NCBI GenBank assembly: GCA_902806595.1
Contig: CADCXC010000009.1
Location: 434,001-498,000, forward strand
From: Pyrenopolyporus hunteri
Lineage: Eukaryota > Ascomycota > Sordariomycetes > Xylariales > Hypoxylaceae
Reading direction: 5' to 3'
DNA length: 64,000 nt
Positions within the stretch are counted from its first letter, which is position 1. Each line of letters begins with the position of its first letter. Below the pieces are notes generated by a model, which was not told where the DNA came from, did no database searches, and saw only the letters and a program-made list of their open reading frames with translations. The position numbers were made by a program, and so were the translations under genes. Of the stretch, positions 44,655 to 56,306 are shown piece after piece.

Positions 44655-46236
44655 TCACCGGCCCCCCTTTTTACTGCGCAACCTCTTAAGCTTGTTAATC
44701 ATCTTCCTGTGTCTGGAAGGCTGTATATCGTCGCCCATTTGAGCAAATGAATTAACGCTGGGAGAACGACTAGGCCACACAGACTCAGTAGATCGTTTGT
44801 GATGTCTTTTAACTAATCTCAATAGTCGTCTTCTCTTTCGATGATAATGTTCCCCCTCTAACTCGGCCCGATTCGTCGTAGAGGAGCTTCCGAACGAAGG
44901 AGCAGGGGATATGGATGGAATAGAGATGGACGACCCCTGGTGGACCTCCAATCGCGCTCTTGATCGCCACCCAACTCCCTTAAAGAGCCTATCTCTTTTG
45001 CGATCGCGCACAACCCTTGGATACCCATCCAGTGAACTTCCTCGTGAGAGTGGGGGCGACGTGGTGGAGACGGATCCGACTCGACTTTCTTTTGACATGA
45101 GGGCGTCTCCGTGTTTATGTTTCCTGTAGACTCTCCGTAGGAAGCTTCTCCTGCGTTTCCGTGGCGATACCCATGATGGAGTAAGGGATAAGCACGAAGG
45201 TGTGGGGGATTGTGAGCGAGAAATAGAAGGAACATCTCCTGGATAGCGGGTAGTCTCCGTAGTGGCCAAAAGATCGGCTGCTAAATTCCTGGGACTCTCT
45301 GATTCAGTCTCATTCGGGTGTCCATTGTCAACACTATCGGAACGCTTCATAGAAGCCGAACCCGGGGCCCCCAATACTACGTCGTCGTCGTCCTCCTCCT
45401 CATCGTCTGATCGTACTGAGGGTATGGTCCCTAAACCGCGGTTTACAGAGGGTCGTAGTTGAAACGACGTGGGCAATGGATCAGGGCTGACTCCGTAACG
45501 TTTGCGCAGCTCAGCAGTATTTGGTTCTATGGACGTGACAACACTTCCAGCATACCACGACATTTCATCGAGCCACTTTTGAAGCCTAATACTCTTGCTG
45601 TCATCGTGACGATGCAGACGTCGATCAACTCGATCGACCTTGCGCAAGATCTGGAAAAGGCCATCTTGTAGGATTCCTACGCGGTAACAAATGTTAGTTA
45701 CGCCTAGAATAGTCGAGTGGATTAACGTGCTTTTTATATCAATGGTATGATCCTTAACGTCACCAATAACAACTCTATAATATAAATGTAAGCAACTACC
45801 TTTCTTGTAGTTTCACGCAGATGGAATATACGTACAGCTTAACTGTGTCTAAGGCTATGTCTAACGCAAGCCGATGGGTGCTGAGATTGGATTTCAATTT
45901 CTCAAGTTCGTTTTTGCCCGATGATGCCCAGCGCAGACTCTTCACACCCAGGGGAGGTTGGTAGATCGAGAGGACTTGGTGAATCTCATCAGTGATCGAC
46001 GCGCAATTAGCCACAACGGCTGAGATTTTATCTCGTAGATGCCCGGGGGTACGTTCGAGGAATTCGTCGCTGAGGAGATTGATTGTAAGTCTAATACACT
46101 CGAATTCTTTGTTTATCGCATCGATGTCTGCTTGAGCTGATCGCACATCGCACACAAACGAAGCAGCCGCCTTAGAAGCCTTGAACATAAGTTCCCCAAG
46201 GCCTATACATGCCATCGAGATAGATAGAGGATCCAT
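44655..46236 (-). CDS. Fungal STAND N-terminal-domain protein without NTPase; basic C-terminus
   Basis: Minus-strand exons 45836-46236 and 44655-45774, with a 61-nt intron (AAGCT|GTACGT to TTATAG|A), give 506 residues. The start MDPLSISMACIGLGELMFKASK and the helices that follow (FVCDVRSAQADIDAINKEF; LLSDEF; LEKLKSNLSTHRLALDIALD) match the 'fungal N-terminal domain of STAND/NACHT proteins' pattern. No P-loop, ankyrin, WD or TPR follows. Instead comes a long disordered region with an acidic patch (SDDEEEDDDD), Ser-rich stretches and three basic amphipathic segments (about residues 339-355, 446-461 and 488-505). This domain normally sits at the front of NLR-like heterokaryon-incompatibility proteins, so a signalling or adaptor role is possible, but that is inference. 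No partner gene is adjacent. Confidence 0.78.
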
Positions 46237-47001
46237 CGTTGCGGCTTTCCCTAGAGATTCTAGGTAGGAATTGCGTAACCTATTCGTTCTGGTAGTGAGC
46301 CTCGGGAGGAAGATTTATCGTTTCTCCCATCATCGGTCTCTCTCTCTTCTTTTGGGTTCTCTGCGGGGTCTACCCGCGCTTGTCGAGAAGGCTGTCTATG
46401 ATTTTCTAACCAATAAAGATATGCCACCACAGTTCCAGTGCGGCTGAAGCTGTGATGCATCGTCGATGTCTCGTAGGATGCCTAGCAAACGTGTGATTGG
46501 TAATGTCCGTTGAAGATCCCACACCATGATATATTCAAACCATATTATTCTTCGAGGTGCCGCCGTTGAGATACGCATTGGTTGTCGACACTTAACTTGA
46601 TGCCTAATATAGGTATTGATCCTCACGAAAATATTGACGTGATGTGTCAAGTGGTTTTAACCATCACCATTACGTCAACCATGGTAGGTAGGCTACAGGT
46701 CGTAACGAAAAAAAAAAGGAAAGAAAAAAAAGGTATCAGTTTAAGCGAAAGCCGGCGAAGGTATCCTATCTTCGCCGTCTGAAGCCCTAGTATCATATTC
46801 TGTAGTGCTGATGCTTCTACTGAGAGCTTAACCATGGGTACTCCCTCGTTCTCGTCAACTTTTCCTTTTGCCCATGCCTTACGGCGATTATATAAACAGA
46901 CGAGCATATGCAGTATGGTACATGAAATGAATTTTTCAAAAAACTCCGGCGCTCCTGTGCATTAAGTCCTTGGGAAGTCCCGCGGTTTTGATGCTATGTA
47001 T
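46237..47001. other. Promoter side of STAND-type gene and 3' side of NUP133
   Basis: No gene recognised. A purine-rich AAAAAAAAAGG tract lies near 46708-46732. The minus-strand frames 46260-46460 and 46647-46907 have no domains. Confidence 0.5.
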
Positions 47002-50000
47002 CTAATGCGTACCATTTTTCCCGTTCATACCCTCAAACGCCTTGGTTTGCCTTCGCGCGGATCCCGATCTGGGTGAACTCAGTGCTGCCCCGGCTGCAGT
47101 AGTTTCGTCGTACTGCTGGTCGACGGCTTCCTCGGCGTATTTCCGCGTTTCTTTAGCCCATTGCTCTAAACGGTGCTTCTCGATGTGTTTGAGCAGGTTG
47201 CTGTCTTCCCACCTCATCGCCTCCAACACCTTTTCGCGGTAGCTCTTCTCCATTTTCTCGAATCGCCGATCCAGGGTTTCGGTATACACCCCAGCTGCCT
47301 CTGACGGCGATAGTCGCCTATAGTCAGTCTTGTCGGCGCCGCTTTGCTCTGTTTAACTTTCTGTTAACATCATCGTCACCTTCAAGCGTTTTGATCATTT
47401 TCACTTACGATTCGCATATAGCGTACAGTAGAACTGAAAGAGGTCTGTCTGGCCGAGGACCTCTACAATATCATTGTCGTTCTTGAGGGTAGTGTTGTTC
47501 AGCTGCGTCCAGTCTTCTCTTAGGAAACATCTCCGCCATATGAGCCGCTCAGCTTGCACACGCTCGGCCCCAGTAAGGCCATTATAAGCCACGCGAAGGG
47601 CGGAGAAGAACTGGTCAGGCATATGTTCCTTGGTCTCTGGCGGCAGGGTGATCAAGGTGAGGAGATCGATCAGTGTGAGTGGATCTAGAGCCTCGTGGTT
47701 CAAGAGTCGTCGTAGAGCGTCGTCGAAAATCTGCGAAAGGATCTTATACTTCTTAGGTATCTTGAGCGCAAATGTTTCCTGCACAAGGCTTAATTCTTCT
47801 CCTTCGAGCGCCACACTGATCACTGGCCGAATCTGAGTGTTATAGAGATCATCCTGGACACCAATGATGGCGAGTTCCCTGTCAATCGCATCCACTTGCG
47901 CATCTTCGGTGGTACCATTGACGTTGGCGTCTTGTAGACTCATGGATGCTTTGCTGGATGGCCGGGACGATTCAGCCATCCTAGCCAACTTGCCGAGACT
48001 CAACTCGATCTTCTTATTCCAGACCTGCTGCTCACGTGCCAATCCAAGATCAAGGAGTGTGTCAGCGGCGTGGTCGATATCTTCTTCGCCAATGATATCG
48101 TTGATCCAGGAGACTTTGGCCAGCTCTGGCTTGGTTCGAAGATACATCGTCTTGAACTTCTTGTCGCCGTCGTACTCGAGTAGAGCATCAACCCCAAATG
48201 TATTAAACAAATATTCGTAGAAGGGGAAGGCGAAGTCTTTGCCGTACGTGATAAAGTACTCCCGAACCTGATCCTCTTTCGAGGTCATCTTCGCCTCCAA
48301 TGCCTCAAGACGTTCTGGAGATAGACCTGGAGTCTCAAGCTGATGCCGGAGCCCATCGATCTCGCGAGTCAAAATCTCGGCAAGAGCTGGAAGCGACTCA
48401 TGGTTCTCAGCAATCCTGATTCCGGCTTCCCAATTTTCCGTCTGGGCAAGGAGGACAACCTTGTCATGGCGATCTTGTTCATAGATGCTCTCGTATTTCT
48501 GGCCGTCCGCCGCCTTCTTGGGGTCATCACTAGAAAGGTATGACCGAGATAGTTCTTGAACGACAGTGAGGTAAACCTCGGTCATTTGTGGTAGAAGCTC
48601 GCGAGTCTTTTGAATTGTTATATTTTGTTCTCCCGATTCTGCTGTCCAATGTTGCTTGACCCATTCGGTGGAGAGTTCTACCTGTCTCTTCACGTTATTG
48701 GCAATGAAGGGATGGCATGTCCAAGGAGTTGGGAGTCCAGCATAGTTACTCGCTAGGATCCCGTGTTCCAGCTTTTCATTACCAAGGCCGTAGAGCTCGA
48801 GGTTTTTGGTGCGGAAAGTGAAGGCGTCTCGTATCGCGCTATTGTAAATCTCTGCTGCCTCGTATATCAAACACGTCAGAGATGCTTCGTCCAGGTTGGC
48901 CTTAGAGTTGTGTTTAATGACTTCGTAGGCCCACGCGATGAATATTTCCATGCGATCGACATCACGAATGAACCAATGGCGTAACTCGTCGACTTCGCCT
49001 TTCGCAGCGTTTGGCTCTGACTTTTCCTCGGACCGGATGTATTCGACGATCTCGGCTACGATGCTCTTTTTAGAGGTAATAGGTCTTAGATTAGTGAAGT
49101 CTTCGTGCTTGTGCCAGATGACGTTTGCCACATGTAGTTTTTCGGCGTTCCAAAGCAGTTGCCACCTTGTGACACGGTCGAGATTTACTCTCAGGCTCGC
49201 GAGCTGCGTCATTATCTTCTCTAGATACTGCACACGCTCTTTGATGTTGGTATCGACTCGCGCAGCTAGGGACGAGAAATGCCTGCCGGTGGAGGTGAGA
49301 ATCTCCCGACTCAACTCTAGAGCAGCAGCGCCATATTCTGCGTCAGTGAAACGGAGGCCGTGCTGTACGTCAAACACAAGGGGATTGTCCTCCTTAACAC
49401 CAAAGAACACGGCTTGCTCAAGTTTCGTTTTGGCCGTAATCTCTGGAGGCTTCTCACTGGCGAACCGCTCCACGTCTGTTATGGCAATACGGAGAGTACC
49501 TGCACCCCGAACTAAGAGAACGGCGGCGGGGTTCTTGGGCTTAATGCGAGGGGCTCTACCTTCACCCGCACCGAACCCTTGTGCTCTAGGCTCCTCAATA
49601 CCGGAACCAACGATCTCCAGGGTAGGATCTGAGCGTAGGTCGACAACATCCTCGAAAGAAGCGGGTAGAAGATGGTTATCCTCGAGAATTTGGGAGTCGG
49701 GGGAGTCAGGAGGTTGAGCGACCGAGGCTACCACGGCCGCATGGTCGAATACGAGGAAAGCGATGAGATTCGGTCGCGGAAGATACAATCGAGGTTTAGC
49801 GAGAGCATGCGGATCCGGCTGTGTGGAATACGCAGATATAGGTCGAACCATGCCAATATCAACTGGATTCTCTGACGAAGTCCCAGTGAATAACACAACT
49901 TCAACAAGTGTATAGCGCCATGTCTGCTTATTAGACAGCGAGGTGAGGAGCAACAGATGTTGTTGATCTTCAGACTCGGATGGCTCCTGGAGCTGGCTCA

Positions 50001-51345
50001 TGTCGCTGTACTTTTGGTCCAGACCTCTAGGTATAAAACAGAAGTCGAGTATCCTCAGCGACTCGGCGGGTAATTTCGCGCTCACTCTGTCCACCTGCTG
50101 GATAGCCCCGAGGATGGCGTTGCGGGCATCTACTTCGACTAGGAGATCATGGTGGCCTCCTCGATGTACCCTCCACGAGTGTAGGCGGCCTTTCGTCGTG
50201 ACAGCAACAACAGTGCATTCGCCTTGCTTGGAGGATCGTTCCGAGCGCACAGCAGCAATATCGCCTTGGGAAGCAGTATGAGAAAGCGCGTGTCGAAGAC
50301 TGCCAAAGAACCCGCTGTTAGAGGGACCAAGGTTCGTGCGCAAGAATTGTGTCGAGATTTTCGGGCGACCGTGGGTGTCTCGTACACTCAAATACGCCAT
50401 ACGCCCGCTACTAAAGGCAAGAATGAAGCCGGCTGCCGATTCGGCATGGACGATCTGAATGACAGTCTCTCCGGAGAACATGCCCGTGATAGAGCCTTCG
50501 ATGCCGTTTCGCTGTTGTCGCATGAAGTCTAAGGTCGTCGCGCTCGAAATCGACTCCCAATAGGTTACTTTACCACTACTAGGCATTACTACCACTAAGC
50601 CGGGTTCGGAGGACGAAGCAGACGGGGGAACGAGCGCGCCCAGCGGCAGGAGATCGGTCGAGTTTTTCGAAGGATACGGCAAGGTGAATGTGAAGGATTC
50701 CGGGGATTGGGCTGGCGTCGCATATGGCCATACGATGGCGTGTGTATGGGAAAGGCTTAAGGCATACCCCGTAGAGCTATCGACTGAACCATGTTGGCGA
50801 CCTGTATGTTTACGTTAGCGATCTGGGCAATTTACGGGCGGTGAATGGAGGACGTCATACTGGTGGCGTCCAACTTCAGTCGATCAGGTAGAGCCGGCAG
50901 CTTTCTAACATCGAACGCGATATTGGTAGACTGGAAAAGAGTCACCGTGTTAGTAACATAGAACTGGGGTTGCCAGGGGCTCTCGACCATCGATACTTAC
51001 TAAGAGAACACTCCCGTCCCCTTTAATGAGGCGTTCACCAGGGCGAGCCTTTTTAGACCGGAAACTAAGCTCCTGCTTCGACATAGGAGATTCCTCAATT
51101 CCATCCTGTTTCAGCTCGACCATAGAAGGCCTGGCGGACTTAACCTCATATGTCTCGGGGGCAGCGGTAGGGTTAGCGGTAGGGTTAGCAAAGGTTTGAT
51201 CGTTCAATGGTATTCTCGGTCGCTTCGCTTTTGGCTGCTGCACTGAGTTATCCGAGCTCAAGGGTCGTTGGCGTCGCCGGCCACGGGTTGTTGTCGTAGC
51301 CGCCGACACATTTTCAGCGTTGTTGTTGACCGAAGCCGAAAACAT
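47002..51345 (-). CDS. NUP133: Nucleoporin Nup133
   Basis: A scaffold nucleoporin of the Y-complex (Nup107-160/Nup84) of the nuclear pore. Four minus-strand exons, 51001-51345, 50861-50930, 47409-50801 and 47002-47348, join in frame to 1384 residues. The N-terminus is disordered and basic (TRGRRRQRPLSS, PKAKRPRIPL). The beta-propeller starts near STNIAFDVRKLPALPDRL, crosses the third exon start (SRQHGSVDSSTGYALSLSHTH) and continues as AIVWPYATP. A long alpha-helical stack follows to the C-terminus, with EQDRHDKVVLLAQTENW and DIVEVLGQTDLFQFYCTLY typical of the family. The last exon (YANQQSGADKTDYRRLSP onward) is a charged coiled tail. It shares an upstream region with the divergent AFG1 gene. 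Confidence 0.94.
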
Positions 51346-52686
51346 GATGCAACGATATTTTGGGGGGTATGATAAAGTCTTGGGCGGATGACAAAATCGA
51401 GCCGACGGTACAATCGTAGATTTCTAGCGATGAGAGGAAACCGTATTATCGATGTGTCGATTGATGTGGTAAATATCTGCTCATCGTGGGGGGACGGAAG
51501 GAATCCCAGTCGTAGATAGAGTGGTGGAGAGAAGGTGAGAGGTGTGTAGATAGGTGAGGGTGAAAAAGATGGAAGATTGGTGGTAGTAGGTGAAGGTATT
51601 CGCTCGCGAAAGAATGACGAGGCCGACAATGTTTGGATACAATTGATTGGGCCAGTGCTCACCTTGACTGGGGTGGGTACCTGTAAAAAAAGAAGGAAGG
51701 GGGAAAAAAATGAGGAAAAAAATAATAATAATAAAAACACAGTCCCTCAGATACCATACTAAGGTACATGTATGTCAGGTAGGAGTAGGTACACACGTAG
51801 GCCATTCGCTGGAATTGGGTTAGGACTGGAGCTACGTAGCCCTGGCATTTACCAGTAAACTTCAACCGACTTCAGGTACATCGGCGCATTGTAAGTACCA
51901 TGCGCTAAAAAGTACATGTCCTTATATATGTACGACGCATACATACAAAGTCGAGGTTCAAAGCAAGCGCGGCTGAAGCTAGACCGTTTTTAGAAGCAGC
52001 AGGACCCTTTCGCGTTGAGATCTGCAGTATGTGCTTGCCGGTTGTGGACGGATCAAGTGCTTTGCAGATTGTCATATGCCCCGTGCGCTGGCTGGTGGGC
52101 ACGGACCACACGTCCAATCTAGGTTGGGATGAGGAATCCGGGGCAGCCTCTTACGTTTAAGCCTCGACTAGACAATGACCTCAGTCTTCCGCATATTTCG
52201 AACGTCTTCCGCCTTGGTATTGTACTTTTTGGGATTGTACAATACCTCGTCACTCAACCTACCAAGTCATCGATTACCACGATGATGTCTTAGTGGACCC
52301 TTAATCCTCATGATGCACCAAGGGCTCTATTATTCTTCCTATATACCTCTGCACCTCTAGTCCATATTTACTTCCTCGATTACTTCTTTACCTAGGGAAA
52401 CCGGATATTGCAGATTTATTATTATGTAATTTTGGTTTTATATATTAACCTACCTATCTTTATATCATTTGGAAACGCCTATGTTCGTCTCGGCCTACCA
52501 AAAGACATCGACAAATCTTAACATCGGACAAATCATACCTACCTAGGTAGTGTTGATATTGCCCCCCGCGCCGGGAAGTTGCAGTTAAGGCTTCAAGCTT
52601 GCAATGATTTCCCCTTCCAATTATTCAGCCGGGCAAACCAATGGATGATCAATTACCTTGGCTATTCTACGTAACGGGAGCCAAAA
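51346..52686. promoter_or_regulatory. Divergent intergenic region NUP133/AFG1
   Basis: 1.34 kb between two divergent housekeeping genes. The NUP133 side is strongly pyrimidine/purine-biased: long TTC/CTT-type stretches on its sense strand produce an apparent 160-codon frame at 51258-51740, which I reject. An AATAATAATAAT tract lies near 51720-51733, and an ACCTACCTAGGTAG palindromic repeat at about 52537-52550, 140 nt before the AFG1 start. Confidence 0.5.
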
Positions 52687-54705
52687 ATGAGACGAGGTAT
52701 CAATTCGGTTAAGATTACGGACCCCTTGGTGAAGTACCAATCATTGCTTGCAACCGGTGTCTGCTCTCCCGACGCTGCCCAGCACAGACTAGCCATCCAT
52801 CTTCAAAAGGTTTATCATCGGCTCAAAGACTATTCACCATCGTCTGAGTATCGCACTAGGCTTAAGGCCATTACTGATGCCCTAGGCCGCACTAGCAATA
52901 AGGATGAAGATGCGTCGTCCACTCTCGCAGCCGAGAGACATCCTATTCGACGCAACCCCCTTTTTGCTCGATTCTTCGCACGCAACGAGACCAAGGATGC
53001 CCTAGCTCTAATAAGGGTCTTAACAAGCCATGAAGAGGCAATCCAAATAGATTCACCCCGAGGCCTATTCTTGTCCGGCGAAGTAGGCACCGGCAAGTCA
53101 ATGTTACTCGACCTCCTTGCCGACGGCCTGCCTACGAGCCGGAAGAGGAGGTGGCATTTTAATACTTTCATGTTGTACACACTATCTCAACTTGAGCGTT
53201 ATCGGAAATCGCATCAACAACTAGACCGTGCTGACCAAGAGTATTCGTTACTGTGGATGGCCAAAGACATGGTTGAGAAGTCACCTATTTTATTTCTAGA
53301 CGAATTTCAACTGCCGGATAGAGCCGCCAGCAAGATCCTGAGTAATCTGTTCATTGCTTTCTTTCAATTGGGCGGTGTGCTTGTTGCCTCATCAAATCGT
53401 ATGCCAGAGGAGCTGGAGAAAGCTATCGGAGTCGAGTACGTCCCACCTACGACTGGCGGTCTCATAGGTCAAGTCTTAGGACTAAGTAGGCCCCGTGGGA
53501 GAGGAGAGCTATTTGGCTCCACAAGTGACTTTTCATCCTTCCTCGAGGTTCTGAAGGCAAGATGTGAGTTCTGGCATATGGAAGGGGGTAAGGACTGGAG
53601 GCGTCGTGAGACTAGTGAGTTGTTAAGCCAACGTGTTGCAGCTCCTATTGAGAATGCGATGTCGGATGTTACCACAAAGGTCCCTGCGACGGGACTAGTT
53701 TCTGACACAGATATTCAAGAGAACGGCGAACTAAACACTACTATTATAACGCCGAGGAACTATTTCCTCATTGGCGAGACAGATGAAACTTCGTGGGCAG
53801 AGACATTAAATACTATGATTTCGCCTCCTGAAGGGGGGGACATACCTTGGGAATCTTACACAGTGACCGTATACGGCCGGACTATCACGATCCCACGACG
53901 GTATGGGGGTACCGTTTTATGGGATTTCAGGGACCTTGTGTCCTCCTTCGGGCCGGCCGACTATATTACTATGGCATCAACATTCCATACCTTCATCATC
54001 GATGGCGTACCAATCCTAACTGTGCTGAAAAAGAACGAGGCAAGGAGACTTATAACGCTTTTAGACGCTTTATACGAAGCCCGCTGTAAACTTGTCATCC
54101 GGGCTGAAGTTGGTCCGGACGACCTATTCTTCCCGGATGCGAAGGTTACCCACTCACGCGTAAAACAAGATACTCCAGAAGGCGGCGCGAGAGTCGACGG
54201 GGACGCCATACATCCTGAAACCATCGCCGAGGCGTATCAGGATACGATGTCGCCATTTAGACCCAATATCTCATCTTACACAGACTCAACCAACACGGAC
54301 TACGATCCGGATCAGGACTCTGATTTTGGTGTAGAACAGAAGTCCAAAGTGGACTTCAGTAATACAAGCGCATTCACAGGCGAGGATGAGCGGTTCGCTT
54401 ATAAACGGGCAACGAGTCGCCTCTGGGAGCTATGTGGAGCACAGTGGCATAGTCGCGAAGGTGATGATTGGTGGCAGCCTCTCCCACTCGAAGCCCGGCA
54501 CTGGGAGGGCTCACCTGCTTCTAAGCCGCAACCTCGGCCGGCTATACAACCTATTCGGGGGGATGATGCCAGTATGGGGCCGATGGTAGAGCTCGAAGAA
54601 CCAGCTGGTTTGCAGCGCTTGCGAATCGAGCATATAAAGAAGGCTTTCTTGGGGGAAGGCAAGGCTAGCACTAGACATAACCAGGAGGGAGGGAGCGGCC
54701 GATAG
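52687..54705 (+). CDS. AFG1: AFG1-family mitochondrial AAA ATPase
   Basis: An inner-membrane-associated ATPase (AFG1L/LACE1 in animals) involved in quality control of mitochondrially encoded respiratory subunits. Single exon, 672 residues. The start context is GCCAAAAATGAG; no clear long presequence is present, only a short basic N-terminus (MRRGINSVKI). The family opening is LVKYQSLLATG, then Walker A GEVGTGKS (131-138) and Walker B ILFLDE (201-206), followed by the conserved FQLPDRAASKILSNL, ASSNRMPEEL and, later, the FTFIIDGVPIL-like element near residue 440. The protein is longer than yeast Afg1 (509), mainly from a disordered C-terminal region of about 130 residues after the AAA core and an insert at about 320-380. 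The lack of introns contrasts with its neighbours. Confidence 0.93.
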   Translation: MRRGINSVKITDPLVKYQSLLATGVCSPDAAQHRLAIHLQKVYHRLKDYSPSSEYRTRLKAITDALGRTSNKDEDASSTLAAERHPIRRNPLFARFFARNETKDALALIRVLTSHEEAIQIDSPRGLFLSGEVGTGKSMLLDLLADGLPTSRKRRWHFNTFMLYTLSQLERYRKSHQQLDRADQEYSLLWMAKDMVEKSPILFLDEFQLPDRAASKILSNLFIAFFQLGGVLVASSNRMPEELEKAIGVEYVPPTTGGLIGQVLGLSRPRGRGELFGSTSDFSSFLEVLKARCEFWHMEGGKDWRRRETSELLSQRVAAPIENAMSDVTTKVPATGLVSDTDIQENGELNTTIITPRNYFLIGETDETSWAETLNTMISPPEGGDIPWESYTVTVYGRTITIPRRYGGTVLWDFRDLVSSFGPADYITMASTFHTFIIDGVPILTVLKKNEARRLITLLDALYEARCKLVIRAEVGPDDLFFPDAKVTHSRVKQDTPEGGARVDGDAIHPETIAEAYQDTMSPFRPNISSYTDSTNTDYDPDQDSDFGVEQKSKVDFSNTSAFTGEDERFAYKRATSRLWELCGAQWHSREGDDWWQPLPLEARHWEGSPASKPQPRPAIQPIRGDDASMGPMVELEEPAGLQRLRIEHIKKAFLGEGKASTRHNQEGGSGR

Positions 54706-54940
54706 AATCAGCGTGTGTATATCATGTATATCATAGATAGAGCATATACAATCATGCGCAAGCAATACTGTATAAATGAAATATTCCGTCTCATTCCGAC
54801 AAGAACGCCTAGACTCCATTCTCTATGCCAGCCCGTAACGCCGCCCACAGATGCATACACATTCAGAGCCACCGGGTCTTCCAAAACCCGAACCCGTTTG
54901 CCATCTTCTCACCAAGGAGCACTCGGCCGCCACCCCCGGG

Positions 54941-55800
54941 TTACAAGCTCGTCACTCCCGGGGCCCAATTCTCCCCGATCCGGCGCATCTCCTCGGCGAA
55001 CTTGCGACTGGTGATTCTCTTCCCGCCGGCGCCAGCGGCCGGCACGAGCGGGGCGTGCTCGTCCGGGTCGTAGAAGGGGTTCTGCAGCAGCCGCACGTAC
55101 GCCGTCTGCATGGCGCGGAACACGACGCGCAGCTCCGTCTCTCTCAAGCCCACGCCGCCCCTGATTCCCGCGCCCACTCCCACGCCACCACCAGCACCAG
55201 CACCAGCGCCAACCCCTCCACCGCCCACGGCGCCGCCGCCACCACTACCGGAACCGTAGGTCGAGACCCCCGGGGCCAGGCGCCCGCGCATGTCGACGAC
55301 GGCGACGAACTTGACGCCCGTGTTGGTCTCGAAGCCGTACGCGGCCAGGCGCTCGTCGACGGCGTGCAGCAGCCCGTAGTCGCCGGACACCAGGGGCGCG
55401 GGACCGCTGCCGGGTGCGGCCTGGGAAGACGAGGAGGAGGAGGCGGCGCCGCGACGGGCGCGGGCTTCGAAGACGTCGAGGGTGCTGCTGAGGAGCAGGG
55501 AGAATTGTAGGGGCGTGCGTAGGGGCGCGCGGGTGTTGGTCGCGGGGTCGTAGGAGGAGAAGATGGTTATGTGGAGGGGGTTGTTCTGCAACGTTTGGTG
55601 TTAGCGTTTGGCGCTGGTGTTAGTGACGGTGATGACGGTATATTAGTCGCGCGGGTTCTTGGGTGAACATGCGTATGGGTGGATAGATAGGTGGGAATAA
55701 CGGGTTGGAGAAAAAAAAATAAAAGAAAAGGAGGATGGAATGGACGTACATTTCGGCCTATGACGCCTAGGCAGGCTATGGAGGGTATCGCGACCGCCAT
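54941..55800 (-). CDS. TCA17: TRAPP complex subunit 2-like (TRAPPC2L/Tca17) with Gly-rich insertion
   Basis: A sedlin-fold longin protein of the TRAPPII tethering complex, acting in Golgi/endosome trafficking. Minus-strand exons 55750-55800 and 54941-55585, with a 164-nt intron, give 231 residues. The splice (CGAAAT|GTACGT to TTGCAG|AAC) joins MAVAIPSIACLGVIGRN to NNPLHITIFSS. Core family features are LQFSLLLSSTLDVFEAR, YGLLHAVDERLAAYGFETNTGVKFVAVVD, FRAMQTAYVRLLQNPFYDPDE and the C-terminal ITSRKFAEEMRRI. Typical length is about 140 residues; here two low-complexity inserts, an Ala/Ser/Pro stretch (about 59-80) and a Gly-rich stretch (about 123-160), account for the excess. Convergent with AFG1. 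Confidence 0.88.
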
Positions 55801-56306
55801 TGCTGCATGCGCTGCCGACTTTGAGTGATTGTGTTGCGCGTTAGACTTGGGGAGGAAGATCGCAGAAGATTGGATCTAGGGGACCGAAAGACGGGGATTA
55901 GGTACCTGACCTTCTCAGCTAACGGTTAGCGAAGTTGAGCGCCAGAGCTTTATCGATAATGAGCTCGGGAGATGCCCCACTATTCCGCATACTGTGAAGC
56001 AAGAACTCGACCTAGCTGCAAGGTGTGACTACCAGAGCAGCTGAGGTAGGCGCCTAGGTAGGTAGGTAGGTACCTAGGTATGTAGATAGGTGGTATACAG
56101 GGGAGAACCTAGATAGGTACATATTGTGGAATATAAACGGTGGCTACATGTATATACCTGATTCTCTGGCATCAAAATACCTAGTATCTAGCATCATAAT
56201 AACATGCGCCCGCTCTAGCTGGCCCCATATCTACAAAACTGGTAATAACACAAGTCTAACAACAACATCTTGTCCGTCATATCGCCAAAATAATACCATA
56301 AAGGTA
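55801..56306. other. Spacer with TAGGTAGG repeats
   Basis: Promoter side of the TRAPPC2L-like gene and 3' side of MCT1. It contains a dense TAGGTAGG/TACCTAGG cluster at 56044-56092. No gene recognised. Confidence 0.6.
56044..56092. repeat. TAGGTAGGTAGGTACCTAGGTA repeat cluster
   Basis: Consecutive TAGG units lead into a TACCTAGGTA palindrome and further TAGATAGG copies. Same motif family as at 19831-19955 and 60190-60230. Confidence 0.85.

Noticed and set aside
45262..45462. Plus-strand frame with a Ser run inside the STAND-type gene
   Set aside because: Antisense to the Asp/Glu patch of the real exon.
51258..51740. 160-codon minus-strand frame with a hydrophobic start
   Set aside because: The start is a translated pyrimidine-rich tract (LLLLFFSSFFSPF) and it overlaps NUP133 exon 1 in another frame.
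54851..55510. 219-codon plus-strand frame
   Set aside because: Antisense shadow of the GC-rich TRAPPC2L-like exon.
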